Below, piece by piece: positions 54,258-62,879 of a DNA stretch of 64,000 bases. This DNA comes from Oscillospiraceae bacterium (GTDB taxonomy: Bacteria > Bacillota > Clostridia > Oscillospirales > Ruminococcaceae), in assembly GCA_900770195.1 (NCBI GenBank), contig CAAGJI010000090.1:1-64000 (forward strand). Direction: 5' to 3'. A model generated the notes under the pieces. That model was given only the letters and a program-made list of their open reading frames with translations. It did not search any database and was not told the DNA's origin. The translations under genes and the position numbers were made by a program. The stretch's first letter is position 1, and each line of letters opens with the position of its first letter.

Positions 54258-55138
54258 TGAAAAAAGTTGTTATTTCAGCCGTTCAGATGAAAATGTCGGA
54301 AAATATCGATGAAAACATCGAAAAAGCCGCAAAATACGTTGAAGAAGCTGCAAAAAGCGGTGCAAATGTAATATTATTACCTGAATTATTTGAATCACTT
54401 TATTTTTGTCAGGAAAAAAATTATGATTTTTATGAACTGGCACACACTCCCGAAGAAGATAAAGGAATTGCAGTAATGAAAAAACTTGCAAAGGAACTTG
54501 ATGTTGTTATACCTGTAAGTTTTTATGAAAAGTGCGGAAATACCTATTTTAATTCGGTTGCAATGATTGATGCAGGCGGTGAAATGCTTGGAATATACAG
54601 AAAAACTCATATTCCTGATGACCATTTTTATCAGGAGAAATTTTATTTTTCACCTGGGGATACAGGCTTTAAAGTCTGGAATACAAAATATGCAAAAATA
54701 GGCGTTGGAATATGCTGGGATCAGTGGTTTCCTGAAACAGCAAGATGTATGACGCTTATGGGAGCGGATATTTTATTTTATCCGACAGCAATAGGTTCAG
54801 AACCTATTCTTGAAGTTGACAGCAAACCGCACTGGCAGAGATGTATGCAGGGGCATTCTGCTGCAAATATTATACCTGTTGTTGCGGCAAACAGGGTGGG
54901 AACGGAAACAGTTAAGCCGTCTGAAGAAAACAATCATCAGAAATCTTCACTTAATTTTTATGGTTCAACTTTTATGACTGATGAAACAGGAGAAGTTATA
55001 AAGGAAATGGACAGGGTTTCAGAGGGAATACTCACAAATGAATATGACCTTGAAGCTGCAAAAAAAATGCGAACTGAATGGGGTGTTTTTCGTGACAGAT
55101 GTCCGCAGCATTATAAAAAAATACTTGAACTCCGTTAA
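54257..55138 (+). CDS. aguB: N-carbamoylputrescine amidase
   Basis: A 293-residue nitrilase-superfamily hydrolase converting N-carbamoylputrescine to putrescine, CO2 and ammonia. The catalytic triad is Glu43 (LLPELFE), Lys116 (YRKTHIP) and Cys153 (GICWDQWFPE). HWQRCMQGHSAAN and NFYGSTFMTDE are typical of AguB. AAAGGAGAG precedes the start within aguA. Together with aguA it forms the two-step agmatine route to putrescine. Confidence 0.96.
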   Translation: MKKVVISAVQMKMSENIDENIEKAAKYVEEAAKSGANVILLPELFESLYFCQEKNYDFYELAHTPEEDKGIAVMKKLAKELDVVIPVSFYEKCGNTYFNSVAMIDAGGEMLGIYRKTHIPDDHFYQEKFYFSPGDTGFKVWNTKYAKIGVGICWDQWFPETARCMTLMGADILFYPTAIGSEPILEVDSKPHWQRCMQGHSAANIIPVVAANRVGTETVKPSEENNHQKSSLNFYGSTFMTDETGEVIKEMDRVSEGILTNEYDLEAAKKMRTEWGVFRDRCPQHYKKILELR

Positions 55139-55184
55139 GGAAGCAAATCACAAAAAGAATTTCAAAACTTTTAAAGAACATATA

Positions 55185-56423
55185 ATGATGATATACATTC
55201 CTATGTTTTTGTGTTTTTTTAAATGGCTTATTTTTGCAATGGCAATAGGTGCAGTAGTAGGTGGAATAGGAACATTATTTCATTATTCAATATTATATGC
55301 AACGAAATTCAGGACAAGCCATACTTTTGTTATATGGCTTCTGCCGCTTGGCGGTCTTATGGTAACGGGATTTTATCATCTTATGGGAATACCAAAAGAT
55401 ACAGGCACAAATAAAATTTTGAGTGCGGTTCGTGAAAGTACAAGACTTAATCCAAGAAGGCTTGTCTGTGTGTTTGTAAGTTCGGTTATAACCCACTTTT
55501 TTGGCGGTTCAAGCGGACGTGAAGGTGCAGCACTTCAGATAGGCGGAAGCGTTGGTTCTTTTCTTGGAAGAAAAATGCATCTTGACAGTGATGACCATAG
55601 AATTATGGTTATGTGCGGGATGAGTGCAGGATTTGCAGCACTTTTTGGAACACCTGTTGCGGCAGCGATTTTTGCAATTGAAGTTATAAGTGTAGGAATA
55701 CTCCATTATTCGGCAATAGTTCCGTGTATGGTTTCATCTGTTATGGGGTATTCAGTAGCTTCATATTTCGGAGTTACATATATGCATTTTAATGCTGAAT
55801 TTCCGAGCCTTACACTTGATGTTTTATGGAAACTTATTGTATTTTCGGCTTTATGCGGAATATTAAGCTGGATATGCTGCTTTATTTTCAAAGGAACAGC
55901 GGATACCTTGCAGAAAATTTTCAAGAATCAGTTTTTGAGAATTGCAGTCGGCGGTGCAATTGTTGCAGTTTTGACTTTTTTAGTTGGAAATTATGATTAT
56001 AACGGCATAGGAGCGGAAATAATATACAGGTCTTTTGCAACAAAAGCAATGTGGTATGTGTTTATTTTGAAACTGATTTTTACAGCAATAACGCTTGGAA
56101 GCGGTTTTAAGGGCGGTGAAATTGTTCCTGTATTTTTTATTGGTGCAGCTTATGGCAGTTTCTTTTCGGGAGTTTTCGGAACAGATACATCATTTTTTGC
56201 AGCTGTCGGAATGGTTGCGGTTTTTTGCGGAGTTACAAATTGTCCTCTTACATCTATGCTTATAGGAGTTGAATCTTTTGGGGCAAAAGGACTTGTTTTC
56301 TTTGGCATATCCTGTGCAGTATCATATATGCTGTCAGGTTACAGGGGTCTTTACAGTGAGCAGAGAATAGCTTATTCAAAGCTCAAGACAAAATTTATAA
56401 ATAAGAAAGTTGGAAGCGAGTAA
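55185..56423 (+). CDS. ClC family antiporter, probably fluoride type (CLC-F)
   Basis: A membrane protein of about 412 residues with the ClC fold. GSSGREGAALQIGGSVG matches the GREG loop. GFKGGEIVPVFFIGAAYG, in place of the GxFxP loop, and the absence of GSGIP (TGTNKIL occupies that place) fit the CLC-F subfamily of fluoride/proton antiporters. The open frame extends upstream into aguB; TTG at 55125 or ATG at 55185 could start the protein, and neither has a strong ribosome site. I use 55185. No fluoride riboswitch precedes it. Confidence 0.8.
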   Translation: MMIYIPMFLCFFKWLIFAMAIGAVVGGIGTLFHYSILYATKFRTSHTFVIWLLPLGGLMVTGFYHLMGIPKDTGTNKILSAVRESTRLNPRRLVCVFVSSVITHFFGGSSGREGAALQIGGSVGSFLGRKMHLDSDDHRIMVMCGMSAGFAALFGTPVAAAIFAIEVISVGILHYSAIVPCMVSSVMGYSVASYFGVTYMHFNAEFPSLTLDVLWKLIVFSALCGILSWICCFIFKGTADTLQKIFKNQFLRIAVGGAIVAVLTFLVGNYDYNGIGAEIIYRSFATKAMWYVFILKLIFTAITLGSGFKGGEIVPVFFIGAAYGSFFSGVFGTDTSFFAAVGMVAVFCGVTNCPLTSMLIGVESFGAKGLVFFGISCAVSYMLSGYRGLYSEQRIAYSKLKTKFINKKVGSE

Positions 56424-56441
56424 ATAGCTTAAAGGTGTTTT

Positions 56442-57464
56442 ATGAAACTAATTACATTTGCAGTTCCGTGTTATAATTCGGAATCTTATATGAAAAAATG
56501 CATTAATTCTCTTTTGAAAGCAGGGAATAAGGCGGAAATAATAATCGTTGATGACGGTTCAACAGACAAAACAGCAGCAATAGCAGATAATTATGCTGTT
56601 GAATATCCAAAAATAATAAGAGTTGTTCATCAGGAAAACGGCGGTCACGGCGAAGCTGTCAATACAGGACTTAAAAATGCAGAGGGAAAATATTTTAAAG
56701 TAGTTGATTCAGATGACTGGCTTGATGAAGAAGCTTTACTGACTGTTATTGAAAAACTTGAAGAAATTGAAGAAAAACATATTAATCTTGATATGTTTAT
56801 TGCAAATTATGTTTACGAAAAGGTAAGCGACGGAACGTCAAGAAGAATGACATACAAAAGTATTTTGCCAGTTGATGAATTTTTTTCCTGGGAAGATATA
56901 GGCAAATTCAGTCCGCCTAATTACATTCTTATGCATTCTGTTATTTATAAGACGGAAATATTAAGAACGTCAAAACTTCAGTTGCCGAAACATACTTTTT
57001 ATGTTGATAACATATTTGTTTATCAGCCGTTGCCTTATGTTAAAACAATGTATTATATGGACATTGATTTATACAGATATTATATAGGCAGAGCGGATCA
57101 GTCTGTTAATGAACAGAATATGATAAAAAGAATTGACCAGCAGATACTTGTTACAAAAACAATGATACAGCTTTATGATGTATCTGAAATAATTGAACAT
57201 AATGGAAAGCTTGGAAGATATATGCTTCATTATCTTTCGATGATGATGGCAATATGCTTTATTTTTCTGACTATTGACGAAAAAGAAGAAAGCCTTGAAA
57301 AAATCAAGGAGTTAAAAAGTTTCCTCAGGGAAAAAATGCCGACTCTTTACAACAAGATAATTCACCGTTCAATTGCATTTTTCTCGAATATCCCGACACA
57401 TCAGGGAAGAAAAGCAGTTGTTGGAGTTTATCATGTGTTGAGAAAGATATATAAATTTAATTAA
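56442..57464 (+). CDS. Family 2 glycosyltransferase
   Basis: A 340-residue cytosolic GT-A enzyme with TFAVPCYNSESYMKKC, VDDGSTDKT and VDSDDWLD (DxD metal/nucleotide site). The C-terminal third is variable. It transfers a sugar to an unknown acceptor, probably for envelope polysaccharide or glycolipid. It starts 18 bp after the ClC gene, with an AAAGGTG site. Confidence 0.9.
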   Translation: MKLITFAVPCYNSESYMKKCINSLLKAGNKAEIIIVDDGSTDKTAAIADNYAVEYPKIIRVVHQENGGHGEAVNTGLKNAEGKYFKVVDSDDWLDEEALLTVIEKLEEIEEKHINLDMFIANYVYEKVSDGTSRRMTYKSILPVDEFFSWEDIGKFSPPNYILMHSVIYKTEILRTSKLQLPKHTFYVDNIFVYQPLPYVKTMYYMDIDLYRYYIGRADQSVNEQNMIKRIDQQILVTKTMIQLYDVSEIIEHNGKLGRYMLHYLSMMMAICFIFLTIDEKEESLEKIKELKSFLREKMPTLYNKIIHRSIAFFSNIPTHQGRKAVVGVYHVLRKIYKFN

Positions 57465-57482
57465 TCTAAGGAGAAAAGAATT

Positions 57483-57518
57483 ATGAACACAAAAACAAAA
57501 AAAGAGGACAGAATATGA
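57483..57518 (+). CDS. 11-codon leader open reading frame ahead of the lipoprotein gene
   Basis: A short frame encodes MNTKTKKEDRI. It has a better ribosome site (TAAGGAG) than the lipoprotein gene, and its stop overlaps the lipoprotein ATG as ATGA, a layout for translational coupling. The peptide itself may have no function. Confidence 0.5.
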   Translation: MNTKTKKEDRI

Positions 57519-58696
57519 ATAAAAATACTGCTAAAAAAGGTATGATATTTGTTTCTGCATTGCTTGCATTTTCATTGACAGGTTGCAATTTAAATCCGTT
57601 CAGTGTTTCAGTAAAAAAAGAAAATAAAACAGATACAACGGAACTTTCAGAAGTATCGGAAACAGAAATGACAACTGAAACAACGGAAGAAGTAACAGAA
57701 ACAGCAGCTGCTGAACCTCTTGAATATTCAAATCCGGATTATCATTATTCGATAGAACTCCCTTCAATCTGGAAAAAATATGACAACGCTGAACAGGCTG
57801 GTTATCTTGTTATGGGCGGTAACTATGATTTCTTTATGAATGAAAACAGGGACAGTATTATGGTAAGTAAAAAAGACGGAACTTATGATGATTCGGTCTT
57901 TATTCAAACTTTTAAACAGAGTGTAGATACTGTTGTAGGTTCTAAATATACGCTTGTTTCTTCTCAGGAATGCAAGGCAGGAAATCTTGCGGCATATCAG
58001 GTAGTAGCAAAATGCAATTCAGGCAATATGGAGGGTATAACACAAGTAATATGGGCAGTGAATGACCCGTTAGATAACTATATTTACACGGTTTATTATT
58101 ATTACTATGATAATGATGAAGCACCGGAAGATTTGACAGACACTTTGCTGAATAGTATAAAATTCGGAACAAATTCAGCAAATGCAGCTGAAACATCGGC
58201 GGAAACAACGACTGAAACAGTTGCGGAAACATTTTCATCAAGCGGATTTTATAATGAATCAAATACAAAACGTATAGGAAATGATACTGTTGGATACATC
58301 GATGTTCCGTCTGAATTTGTTGAATTCAAAGAGATAGGCGGTTTGCAGAATGTTGTTGACGGTGTGCAGTATTCTGATGTAACAGGAACTGCAATATTTA
58401 CTCTTTCAGCTTATAAAAATTCTGATTTGACAGCTGAACAGGCGGCAAATAATGCATATCTTAACTGTAAGGCGGAAAGCGGAAGCAAAGTGACAGGGGC
58501 GGAAGTCGATATTGCAGGATATAAAGCAAAACAAGTTTATACATATTATGAAAATGATGGAAAATTTTTGGTTATATGGGCTTTTGAAACATCTGACCAC
58601 GATGATTACACACATTATCTTTCAATAGAATTTCCTGATAGCTACAGAAATATATGGGAGTTGAACGAAACTTTCGGATTCAACAGCGAAAGGTAG
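57515..58696 (+). CDS. Lipoprotein of unknown function with two similar modules
   Basis: A 393-residue exported lipoprotein. The lipobox LTGC ends a hydrophobic signal (Cys at about residue 23), a target for LspA (21747). A Thr/Glu-rich linker follows, then a module (about 70-215; YHYSIELPSIWKKY...) that resembles PsbP/DUF-type substrate-binding folds. A second acidic Thr/Glu linker and a second module (about 250-393; TVGYIDVPSEFVEF...) follow. The two modules look distantly related. The start is coupled to a short upstream frame. It lies between a glycosyltransferase and cardiolipin synthase; I do not know its function. Confidence 0.8.
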   Translation: MNKNTAKKGMIFVSALLAFSLTGCNLNPFSVSVKKENKTDTTELSEVSETEMTTETTEEVTETAAAEPLEYSNPDYHYSIELPSIWKKYDNAEQAGYLVMGGNYDFFMNENRDSIMVSKKDGTYDDSVFIQTFKQSVDTVVGSKYTLVSSQECKAGNLAAYQVVAKCNSGNMEGITQVIWAVNDPLDNYIYTVYYYYYDNDEAPEDLTDTLLNSIKFGTNSANAAETSAETTTETVAETFSSSGFYNESNTKRIGNDTVGYIDVPSEFVEFKEIGGLQNVVDGVQYSDVTGTAIFTLSAYKNSDLTAEQAANNAYLNCKAESGSKVTGAEVDIAGYKAKQVYTYYENDGKFLVIWAFETSDHDDYTHYLSIEFPDSYRNIWELNETFGFNSER

Positions 58697-58736
58697 ATAT
58701 AGAAAATAAGGGGATAAAGAAAGTGAGGTCTGAGGC

Positions 58737-60272
58737 ATGAAAAAAATAATTAAACAGATATTCAGTCAAAAGGCACTTTTTATTCTTATGATGCTTATGC
58801 AGGTTCTTTTTCTTGCAGGAAGTGTATGGTTTTTAAGCAAGCATTATGCATTTGTTTATGCATTTATAATTGTTATAGATGTGCTGCTGTATCTTTATAT
58901 TTCAAACAGCAAGGAAAGGCTTGCATATAAATCTATGTGGCTTGCCATAATAATGCTTGTACCGCTTTTTGGCGGACTTGCTTATTTGTTTTTGAGAAAT
59001 CAGGTAGGCAGAAGAATATTTTCTAAAAATCAGATTCAAAAAGTTCAGGAGATAAGAGAACATATCCCTGTTAACAGAAAATGTTTATTTGACCTTGAAA
59101 AAGATGATGTGGAATTGGCTAATTTAAGCAAATATCTGTATCATTATGCAGGCTTTCCTGTTTACCATAATACGGAGGTTACATATCTTCCTGTAGGTGA
59201 AACATGGTTTGAAAAAATGAAAGAGGAACTTTCAAAGGCAAAACATTATATTTTTCTTGAATATTTTATAATTACAGAGGGTGTTCTTTGGGACGGGATA
59301 CTTGAAATAATAAAACAAAAGGCACTTCAGGGTGTTGATGTAAGAATATTTTATGATGGTATAGGTACAGGTTTTGTAACATCAAAAAAACATTTTAAAG
59401 AACTTGAAAAATATGGAATAAAAACCAAAATCTTCAATTCATTCAGACCTTTCCTTTCAACGGTTCAGAACAACCGCGACCACAGAAAAATAACTGTTAT
59501 AGACGGTGTTTGTGCATTTAACGGCGGTACAAATCTTGCTGATGAATATATAAATGAAAAAAAGAGATTCGGACATTGGAAAGATACGGCTGTTATGGTA
59601 AAAGGAGATGCGGCAATAAGTTATGCTGCAATGTTTTTGCAGTTATGGGAAACAACATCTATATCAGCTAAAACTTTTGAATATATTGTTCCGAAAGATG
59701 ATGTTCGACCAAAAATAAAAAATGATGCATTTGTTCAGCCTTATTCAGACAGTCCTCTTGATACGGAGGATATAGGAAAATTTGTTTATCTTGACCTTAT
59801 AAATATGGCAAAAAGAAAAATATGCATAACAACGCCTTATCTTATACCTGATGATGAACTTCTGACAGCACTTGAACTTGCAGCAAAAAAAGGTGTTGAT
59901 GTTTCAATAATAACACCGCATCACCCTGACAAATGGTATGTATATCAGATAGCCTGGAATTATTATGAAAAATTAATAGATTACGGAGTTAAGATATACG
60001 AGTATTTACCCGGTTTTATTCACGCAAAAAGTTTTCTGATTGATGATGAAAAGGCAGTTGTGGGAACGATAAATCTTGATTACAGAAGTCTTTTTCTTCA
60101 TTTTGAATGCGGAACATTCTTCTACAATTGCAAAGCAGTTGAACAATTGAAAAATGATTGTGATGAAACGCTTAAAAAATGTGTTATGATAAAAAAAGAG
60201 GATTGCCAGAAACGTTCTTTCATAAAAAAACTTATCGGAAATATTTTAAGTATCTTTGCACCGCTTTTATAA
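58737..60272 (+). CDS. cls: Cardiolipin synthase
   Basis: A 511-residue membrane enzyme of the phospholipase D family, making cardiolipin from phosphatidylglycerol. Two N-terminal membrane segments (about 12-32 and 37-80 region) precede two HKD motifs, NRDHRKITVIDG (about residue 245) and HAKSFLIDD (about residue 428), each followed by the GGTN/GTIN glycine segment. GTGAGG lies eight bases before the ATG. It is the last gene before a hairpin. Confidence 0.94.
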   Translation: MKKIIKQIFSQKALFILMMLMQVLFLAGSVWFLSKHYAFVYAFIIVIDVLLYLYISNSKERLAYKSMWLAIIMLVPLFGGLAYLFLRNQVGRRIFSKNQIQKVQEIREHIPVNRKCLFDLEKDDVELANLSKYLYHYAGFPVYHNTEVTYLPVGETWFEKMKEELSKAKHYIFLEYFIITEGVLWDGILEIIKQKALQGVDVRIFYDGIGTGFVTSKKHFKELEKYGIKTKIFNSFRPFLSTVQNNRDHRKITVIDGVCAFNGGTNLADEYINEKKRFGHWKDTAVMVKGDAAISYAAMFLQLWETTSISAKTFEYIVPKDDVRPKIKNDAFVQPYSDSPLDTEDIGKFVYLDLINMAKRKICITTPYLIPDDELLTALELAAKKGVDVSIITPHHPDKWYVYQIAWNYYEKLIDYGVKIYEYLPGFIHAKSFLIDDEKAVVGTINLDYRSLFLHFECGTFFYNCKAVEQLKNDCDETLKKCVMIKKEDCQKRSFIKKLIGNILSIFAPLL

Positions 60273-60289
60273 TAATTAAAAACTTTAGG

Positions 60290-60314
60290 AATTAAGGTAT
60301 TGTCTTAATTTTTA
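60290..60314 (+). terminator. AT-rich hairpin after cls
   Basis: AATTAAG pairs with CTTAATT over a 7-nt loop, followed by TTT. It is a weak but plausible terminator at the end of the long run that began near 49.7 kb. Confidence 0.5.
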
Positions 60315-60331
60315 ATTAAATAGATAGTAAC

Positions 60332-60360
60332 TTGACAAAAAGGTTTTAAATTGGTATAAT
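60332..60360 (+). promoter_or_regulatory. Consensus sigma-A promoter of mrp
   Basis: Perfect TTGACA (60332-60337) and TATAAT (60355-60360) at 17-bp spacing, giving a leader of about 55 nt with CGGAGG before mrp. Confidence 0.94.
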
Positions 60361-60420
60361 AATCATAGTTGAATATAGGTAATTAACCTGTATTCATTAT
60401 AAAAAAACGGAGGTAAAAAA

Positions 60421-61245
60421 ATGAGCGAATGTACACATAACTGTGAATCTTGCGGTGAATCATCATGCGGTGAAAGAAAACAGCAGAGTTTAAAAGTTGA
60501 CCCGAATCCAAAAAGCAGCGTTAAAAAAGTTATTGGTGTTGTAAGCGGTAAAGGCGGGGTAGGTAAATCTCTTGTTACTTCACTTCTTGCATCATGTCTT
60601 AACAAAAAAGGTCTTCATGTAGGAATTATGGATGCTGATATAACAGGTCCTTCAATCCCGAAAATTTTCGGACTTCACGAAAAAGCAGCTGGCGATGACG
60701 ACGGACTTTATCCTGTTAAAACAATTACAGGTATTGATGTTATGTCAATAAATCTTCTTCTTGAAAATGAAACTGACCCTGTTATATGGAGAGGTCCTGT
60801 TATTGGAGGAGTTGTTAAACAGTTCTGGACAGATGTAATCTGGAAAGATATAGATTGTCTTATGGTTGATATGCCGCCGGGAACAGGCGATGTTCCGCTT
60901 TCAGTATTCCAGATGATGCCAGTTGACGGAATTGTAATTGTCACATCACCGCAGGAACTTGTTTCGATGATAGTTGAGAAAGCGGTTAAAATGGCAGGTA
61001 TGATGAATGTTCCTATACTTGGAATTGTTGAAAATATGAGTTATCTTGAATGTCCTGATTGCGGCAAAAAAATATCTGTTTTTGGTGAAAGCAATGTTGA
61101 CAGCATTTCAAAACAGTACAATATACCTGTACTTGCAAAAATTCCGATAGACCCTGCAATTGCGGAAAGTTGTGATGGCGGTGCAGTTGAACTCCTCAAA
61201 GCTGATTATATGAATGAAGCTGTTGAAAAAATTGTGGAATTATAA
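60421..61245 (+). CDS. Mrp/ApbC family Fe-S cluster carrier ATPase
   Basis: A 274-residue P-loop NTPase that binds and transfers Fe-S clusters. The deviant Walker A is GKGGVGKS (residues 43-50), with MDADITGPSIPK and DMPPGTGD behind it. The C-terminal CPDCG supplies the bridging-cluster Cys pair. The N-terminus has an extra four-Cys stretch (Cys4, 8, 11, 16), reminiscent of Nbp35. It is monocistronic, between a consensus promoter and a strong terminator. Possible clients in this window include MiaB. Confidence 0.93.
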   Translation: MSECTHNCESCGESSCGERKQQSLKVDPNPKSSVKKVIGVVSGKGGVGKSLVTSLLASCLNKKGLHVGIMDADITGPSIPKIFGLHEKAAGDDDGLYPVKTITGIDVMSINLLLENETDPVIWRGPVIGGVVKQFWTDVIWKDIDCLMVDMPPGTGDVPLSVFQMMPVDGIVIVTSPQELVSMIVEKAVKMAGMMNVPILGIVENMSYLECPDCGKKISVFGESNVDSISKQYNIPVLAKIPIDPAIAESCDGGAVELLKADYMNEAVEKIVEL

Positions 61246-61259
61246 AAAATAAAGTAATG

Positions 61260-61298
61260 AAAAATTTCCTGAAATTTAGAAATTTCAGGAAATTTTTT
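61260..61298 (+). terminator. Strong terminator after mrp
   Basis: Perfect 18-bp arms (AAAAATTTCCTGAAATTT and its complement) separated by AG, then one further T. The central CCTGAAATTT pairing is stable and the 3' arm supplies the T run. Confidence 0.87.
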
Positions 61299-61306
61299 GC
61301 TTTCTC

Positions 61307-61335
61307 TTGAACTTTTTTGTTAAAAATGGTATAAT
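61307..61335 (+). promoter_or_regulatory. Promoter of the XRE-type regulator gene
   Basis: TTGAAC (61307-61312), 17-bp spacer, TATAAT (61330-61335) with TGG as extended -10. The leader before the start codon is about 95 nt. Confidence 0.87.
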
Positions 61336-61436
61336 TATATCGGTATACTTTTGTTAAGTATAAGAAAATGAGATTTGGTATAAATACTGCGACAGCAATG
61401 TGCGGCTGTTTGGCAGGAAAAAGGAGAAAAATTTTA

Positions 61437-62852
61437 ATGAAGGAGTTTTGTGATATTTTTTCAGATTTGATTGAGAGGAGTGGTATTAAACAAAAGGAAA
61501 TTGCTGAAATACTCGATGTTAAAGCACCATATTTAAGTAAACTTAAAAGTGGAAAACTTTTGCCTCCTGATTTTTCAGTTGTTCAGAAAATATCTGACAG
61601 ATTGAATCTTGATGATGATGAAACAGAAGAACTTGTAAAAGCATATAAAAAGTCGAAATTTGGCGAAAGTTATATTAAGCTTGAAAAAGCAATAAGTAAA
61701 ATGTTCAGTGCGGATTTTTACGCTGATTCCGAAAAAGTTACATATGAAAAACCGTTTATAAAAAAGGAAAACGGTGTTATTGAGGAAAAATCTGAAACGA
61801 AAAAATATATGGTCAAAGTTTTAAAAGGGAAAAATCCCAAAATTTTTTATGACCCGAGAAATAGTGAAGTCAAAAAAGTTCTTGAAAATTCCCTGTCTGA
61901 AATTAATGGAAGAATAAAATGTTTCTTTTTCATAAACAACAATAAATGCAACGATTATATTAACATAAATGCTGAAATATTGGCGGGAGTTTTGCCTCTT
62001 ATAATGAAAAATAAAATTGACTTTCGTTATTCCGCAAGGGATTTTTCAAATAATAATATCAATGCACAATTTCCATATTGCGTTTCTAATTGCAATGAAC
62101 AGCTTTTTTTAAGTGAAGACCTGAAAAAATCAATTTATATTACTGAACCTGATATAGTTGAACTTTGCAACAATAATTATGAAAGAACATATGATTCATT
62201 AAGTGAACTTTGCCTTTATTTTGATGATCCTGTTGATTTTATGAAAACAATTAACTGTACAAAAATTATGGATAATAATTCTTTTAAAGAGAATGATATT
62301 ATTTCAATAGGTTATTATCCATGTGTAACTTTGGGTGCAAGGTTCGATGAAATGACAAGGTATGTCGGAAATTACGATAAAAAAGATGTACTTCTGGATT
62401 CATATGAAAAAGTTTTAAATAATATCTATTCCAGATGCAGAAAATTAAATTGTCTGTGTCTGTCTGAGGGTGTAAAAGAATTTTTGCATAGTGATGAATA
62501 TATTTTGTTTAATGAGAGTATGTCGAAAAATCTGCCTAAACAATTCAGGCATAAAGTGCTTAGCAGAGTTCTTGATGTATGCTGTCAGAGTCCAAAAATC
62601 AATTACAGGGTTATAAAATCCAAAGCAACAAATTTTTTGAAAAATTTTGAAGCTGAAATTTTTTCAGATGGCAAACTGTTGATTTTTTATATGATGGATA
62701 ATGAAGTTAAAAGCATTATTTTCAACAATGAAGAGTTTATACATCCAATTGTTTCGTATTGTAAATCTCTTGCAGATATGAATGTGATTTGTTCAAATGA
62801 AGAAAGCTGTAATTTTATGAAAGATGAAATGAAAAAAGCAGCTTTAAAATAA
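61437..62852 (+). CDS. XRE-type HTH protein with large unrecognised C-terminal domain
   Basis: A 471-residue protein. Residues about 5-60 form a Cro/C1-type HTH (SGIKQKEIAEILDVKAPYLSKLKSG). The remaining 400 residues match no family I recognise. They are mixed alpha/beta, Asn-rich in the middle (NNNKCNDYININ) and contain a dozen Cys spread without metal-like spacing. There is no signal peptide or membrane segment. The ATG at 61437 has AAAGGAG ten bases upstream. It is monocistronic, convergent with the small alarmone synthetase. It may sense something through the C-domain, but ligand and targets are unknown. Confidence 0.75.
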   Translation: MKEFCDIFSDLIERSGIKQKEIAEILDVKAPYLSKLKSGKLLPPDFSVVQKISDRLNLDDDETEELVKAYKKSKFGESYIKLEKAISKMFSADFYADSEKVTYEKPFIKKENGVIEEKSETKKYMVKVLKGKNPKIFYDPRNSEVKKVLENSLSEINGRIKCFFFINNNKCNDYININAEILAGVLPLIMKNKIDFRYSARDFSNNNINAQFPYCVSNCNEQLFLSEDLKKSIYITEPDIVELCNNNYERTYDSLSELCLYFDDPVDFMKTINCTKIMDNNSFKENDIISIGYYPCVTLGARFDEMTRYVGNYDKKDVLLDSYEKVLNNIYSRCRKLNCLCLSEGVKEFLHSDEYILFNESMSKNLPKQFRHKVLSRVLDVCCQSPKINYRVIKSKATNFLKNFEAEIFSDGKLLIFYMMDNEVKSIIFNNEEFIHPIVSYCKSLADMNVICSNEESCNFMKDEMKKAALK

Positions 62853-62853
62853 G

Positions 62854-62876
62854 ATGCAGGGAAGACTGCCCTGCAT
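62854..62876. terminator. Hairpin between converging XRE and alarmone synthetase genes
   Basis: ATGCAGGG pairs with CCCTGCAT over a 7-nt loop; short T-rich stretches follow on each strand. It probably serves both genes. Confidence 0.72.
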
Positions 62877-62879
62877 TTG

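Noticed and set aside
61368..61436. Earlier ATG for the XRE-type protein.
   Set aside because: No ribosome site precedes it, whereas AAAGGAG is correctly placed for the ATG at 61437, where the HTH domain starts normally.
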